64,000 bases of DNA. Origin: Pampus argenteus. Its lineage: Eukaryota; Chordata; Actinopteri; Scombriformes; Stromateidae. Made by a program: the position numbers and the translations under genes. The stretch spans positions 7,203,001-7,267,000 of the forward strand of contig CM072868.1 of assembly GCA_036937835.1 (NCBI GenBank). The letters run 5' to 3'. Under the pieces are notes generated by a model. It worked only from the letters and a program-made list of their open reading frames with translations, made no database searches and had not been told where the DNA came from. Within the stretch, counting starts at the first letter, position 1. Every line of letters starts with the position of its first letter. Of the stretch, positions 62,286 through 64,000 are shown piece by piece.

Positions 62286-63289
62286 CATTCATGTATATTT
62301 GCATGGTTTTTGCTATAAATTGTCTTGAATGATGACTTGACGATTAACCTTAAATGCCTTCCCAGTTGTTTGCTCAAGTCGTTTGAGTGCTTTCTTTATT
62401 TTTTTGTATATTTAATTATTTTAATTTAAGATGTGTTCTTTTAAGAGAACATAAAGACAGATTTTCAAATGTGTCAGACTACAGTGTTTTTAACAAGCAA
62501 TATCAAAGTTTTTACAGTTTATCGCGACTGGCAGAGTTTATGTGATGCAGACTTATGTGAACACTCTGTGGATCTTTTGACCTTTTTAAAAAAAAAGATG
62601 TAAAGATTTAAAAAAAAGAGGCTAAAATGTGTTAAAAAATATGTGACCGGCGATAACATTACTGTCAGAACGAGAGCAGGATTCAGTCAGGTCTTATCGT
62701 GGAAGAGAGCTGGTGTGAAGGCAGTCGGTTCTGAAAACGTTCATTGTTGAGCCTTCTGGAGGAGTTGTGTGCCCGTACGTATGATTCAATAAAACATACG
62801 ATGGAAGATGCTCACTTAGTGAACCCATTGACATGCTGTACTTGTTTTCTGTCTCTTTCCATCATGTACTATTCTAAATAACTGTCAACATAGACCCTAG
62901 ATGACTCAAGTAACAGACAGATGCAGTGTGTTGGTAAATCAAGGTACAGAATGCACACACAGCCCCCAGACATCTGCAGGTCCGTCACCACAGTTGTCTC
63001 ATCCATCAGAATAGATTTCTCTGTATTCTGCACGGCAGGTTGAATCATTTCTGTGGGAGCAGCCACAGCCCACAGCCTCCCAGGGTAAATGTCAACGCTA
63101 CCATTAGGAAGGAGCCTTGTTGGAGCCTCCAACGCCTCCTTGCCCTCACATCGTCACAGTCCTCAAGGCGCCCACAGCACAGCTGAGCTGTAGCAACACA
63201 TCCGAGTGTGAGTGAATGTCTGTGTGCCAGCATGTATGTATATGCCTCTGTGAGTGCTTTGTGCATATGTGCAGCATAGTTTTGTGCCT

Positions 63290-64000
63290 GTGCTGTGCCT
63301 TTCTTTGGTAATACAAGATCTTGAGCAAGTGAAATTCACACTTGATTTGGGGTTGAGATCTGGTGATTGACTCGGCCATTGCAGAATATTCTACTTATTT
63401 GCCTTAAATTATCCTGGGATCCTCTTGCAGTATGTTTTGAATCATTGTCCATCTGTACTGTGAAGCGCCGTCCAGTCAATTTTGCTGCATTTGGCTGAAT
63501 CTGAACAGGAAGTTTATCCATTGGAAGCCATGCATGCCCATGCCATCACACACTGCCTCCACCATGTTTTAAATAAGATGTGGTGTGTTTTGGATCATGA
63601 GCTGTTACAGTTCTTATCCAAACTTTCTTCTTCCCATCATTCTGGTGCAGGTTGATCATGGTCTCTGTTCCAGGACTGGGCTGCTTCTTCAGGTGTTCTT
63701 CAGCAAAGTCAATTCTGGCCTTTTTTTTTTTAGGCTGATTAATTGTTTGCAACTTGTGGTAAATCCTTTGTATTTACTCTCATGAAGTCCTACTCTCTTA
63801 ATGGTCGACGTAGATACTCATACACCTACTTCCTCGAGAGTGTTGTTCACTTGAGTGGATGTTGTGAAGGAGGTTTTCTTCACCACTGTTTCTTTCATGT
63901 ACATCCAGGCCCTTTTGAGTTCCCACACTCACCCGTGCACTATTTTTCTCAGAATGTACCAAACTGTTGATTTGGCCACTCTTTTAACTGCTTAATTGAT
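63290..64000 (-). pseudogene. Decayed Tc1-like transposase, truncated by the window edge
   Basis: Read on the minus strand from the right edge: a helix-turn-helix part with VVKKTSFTTSTQVNNTLEEVG (near 63800-63890), then HESKYKGFTTSCK, RIDFAEEHLKK (near 63700), INLHQNDGKKKVW (63630-63670), TAHDPKHTTSYLKHGGGSV (63546-63610), IQPNAAKLTGRRFTVQMDND (63439-63498) and, after a frameshift, NILQWPSQSPDLNPK (63347-63391). These are the ordered landmarks of fish Tc1 DD34E transposases. The ..LW(S/T)DETK segment with the first catalytic Asp is deleted, leaving GTETMINL. A second deletion joins the region after GGGSVMAW to IQPNA. Stops and frameshifts confirm a dead copy. Similarity fades near 63290 (EFHLLKILYYQRK, cf. 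FHLLKTKLKAER). The terminal repeats are not visible. Confidence 0.85.

Larger units (their letters stand above)
56871..64000 (+). other. DPH1 intron 3 (incomplete)
   Basis: At least 7.1 kb of phase-2 intron running off the window. It contains a short (CTG)n tract at about 59006-59025, a YY1-like motif at 61626-61636, a (TA)n(TG)n microsatellite at 62246-62285, an AT-rich block ending in AATAAA near 62790, and a decayed minus-strand Tc1 element from about 63.29 kb. I looked for DPH1 exon 4 by its conserved motif and did not see it. Confidence 0.75.

Noticed and set aside
56871..64000. Search for DPH1 exon 4
   Set aside because: The expected MGDVTYGACCVDD block was not found in any plus-strand frame, so the exon is taken to lie outside the window.
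56871..64000. miR-132/212, expected near this locus in vertebrates
   Set aside because: The mature sequence (TAACAGTCTACAGCCATGG) was not seen; it should lie further right, beyond DPH1/OVCA2.

Overview
The window looks like ray-finned fish (teleost) nuclear DNA. It is AT-rich, carries vertebrate-type GT-AG splice sites, and is full of simple repeats and degraded DNA transposons of fish type (Tc1, a DDE_Tnp_4 transposase relic, palindromic MITE-like units). No bacterial-style gene density is present; nearly all open frames over 60 codons are chance frames in intronic DNA. Only two protein-coding loci can be named, and both are partial.

Layout. Positions 1 to about 47.9 kb are best read as the large first intron of a minus-strand RTN4RL1 (Nogo-receptor-like 1) gene. 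Its tiny first coding exon (ATG plus 10 nt, encoding MFKR and the first base of Gly) sits at 47909-47921. Its main leucine-rich-repeat exon, which would be an open frame of several hundred codons, is absent and must lie left of the window. DPH1 starts head-to-head on the plus strand at 49364; exons 1, 2 and 3 (49364-49415, 51506-51655, 56807-56870) encode the first 88 residues plus two bases of codon 89. The rest of DPH1 lies right of the window. The order RTN4RL1(-)/DPH1(+) matches the human 17p13.3 arrangement as I know it, which supports both calls.

Within the RTN4RL1 intron the most striking island is 16.5-17.8 kb. It is a CpG-rich stretch with a perfect CRE, ETS-type sites and a possible unannotated minus-strand first exon (MYPADCSV..., strong splice donor). 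A diverged 62-bp minisatellite follows, ending at a tRNA-Pro-like fragment. Elsewhere in the intron are a broken DDE_Tnp_4 (ISL2EU/Harbinger-like) transposase at 27.5 kb, a 605-bp MITE with about 50-bp terminal inverted repeats at 33.0 kb, a hAT-like remnant at 47.1 kb, an imperfect three-copy tandem repeat at 30.3 kb, two long (GT)n arrays, a (TA)28 array and a TG/AT/CA microsatellite palindrome. DPH1 intron 3 ends the window with a decayed minus-strand Tc1 transposase cut off by the window edge.

RTN4RL1 encodes a GPI-anchored neuronal receptor and DPH1 an eEF2-modifying enzyme. They are functionally unrelated but share one divergent promoter interval of about 1.4 kb. I see no novel multi-gene system; the leads worth testing are the intronic promoter/exon at 17 kb and a few structured repeats.
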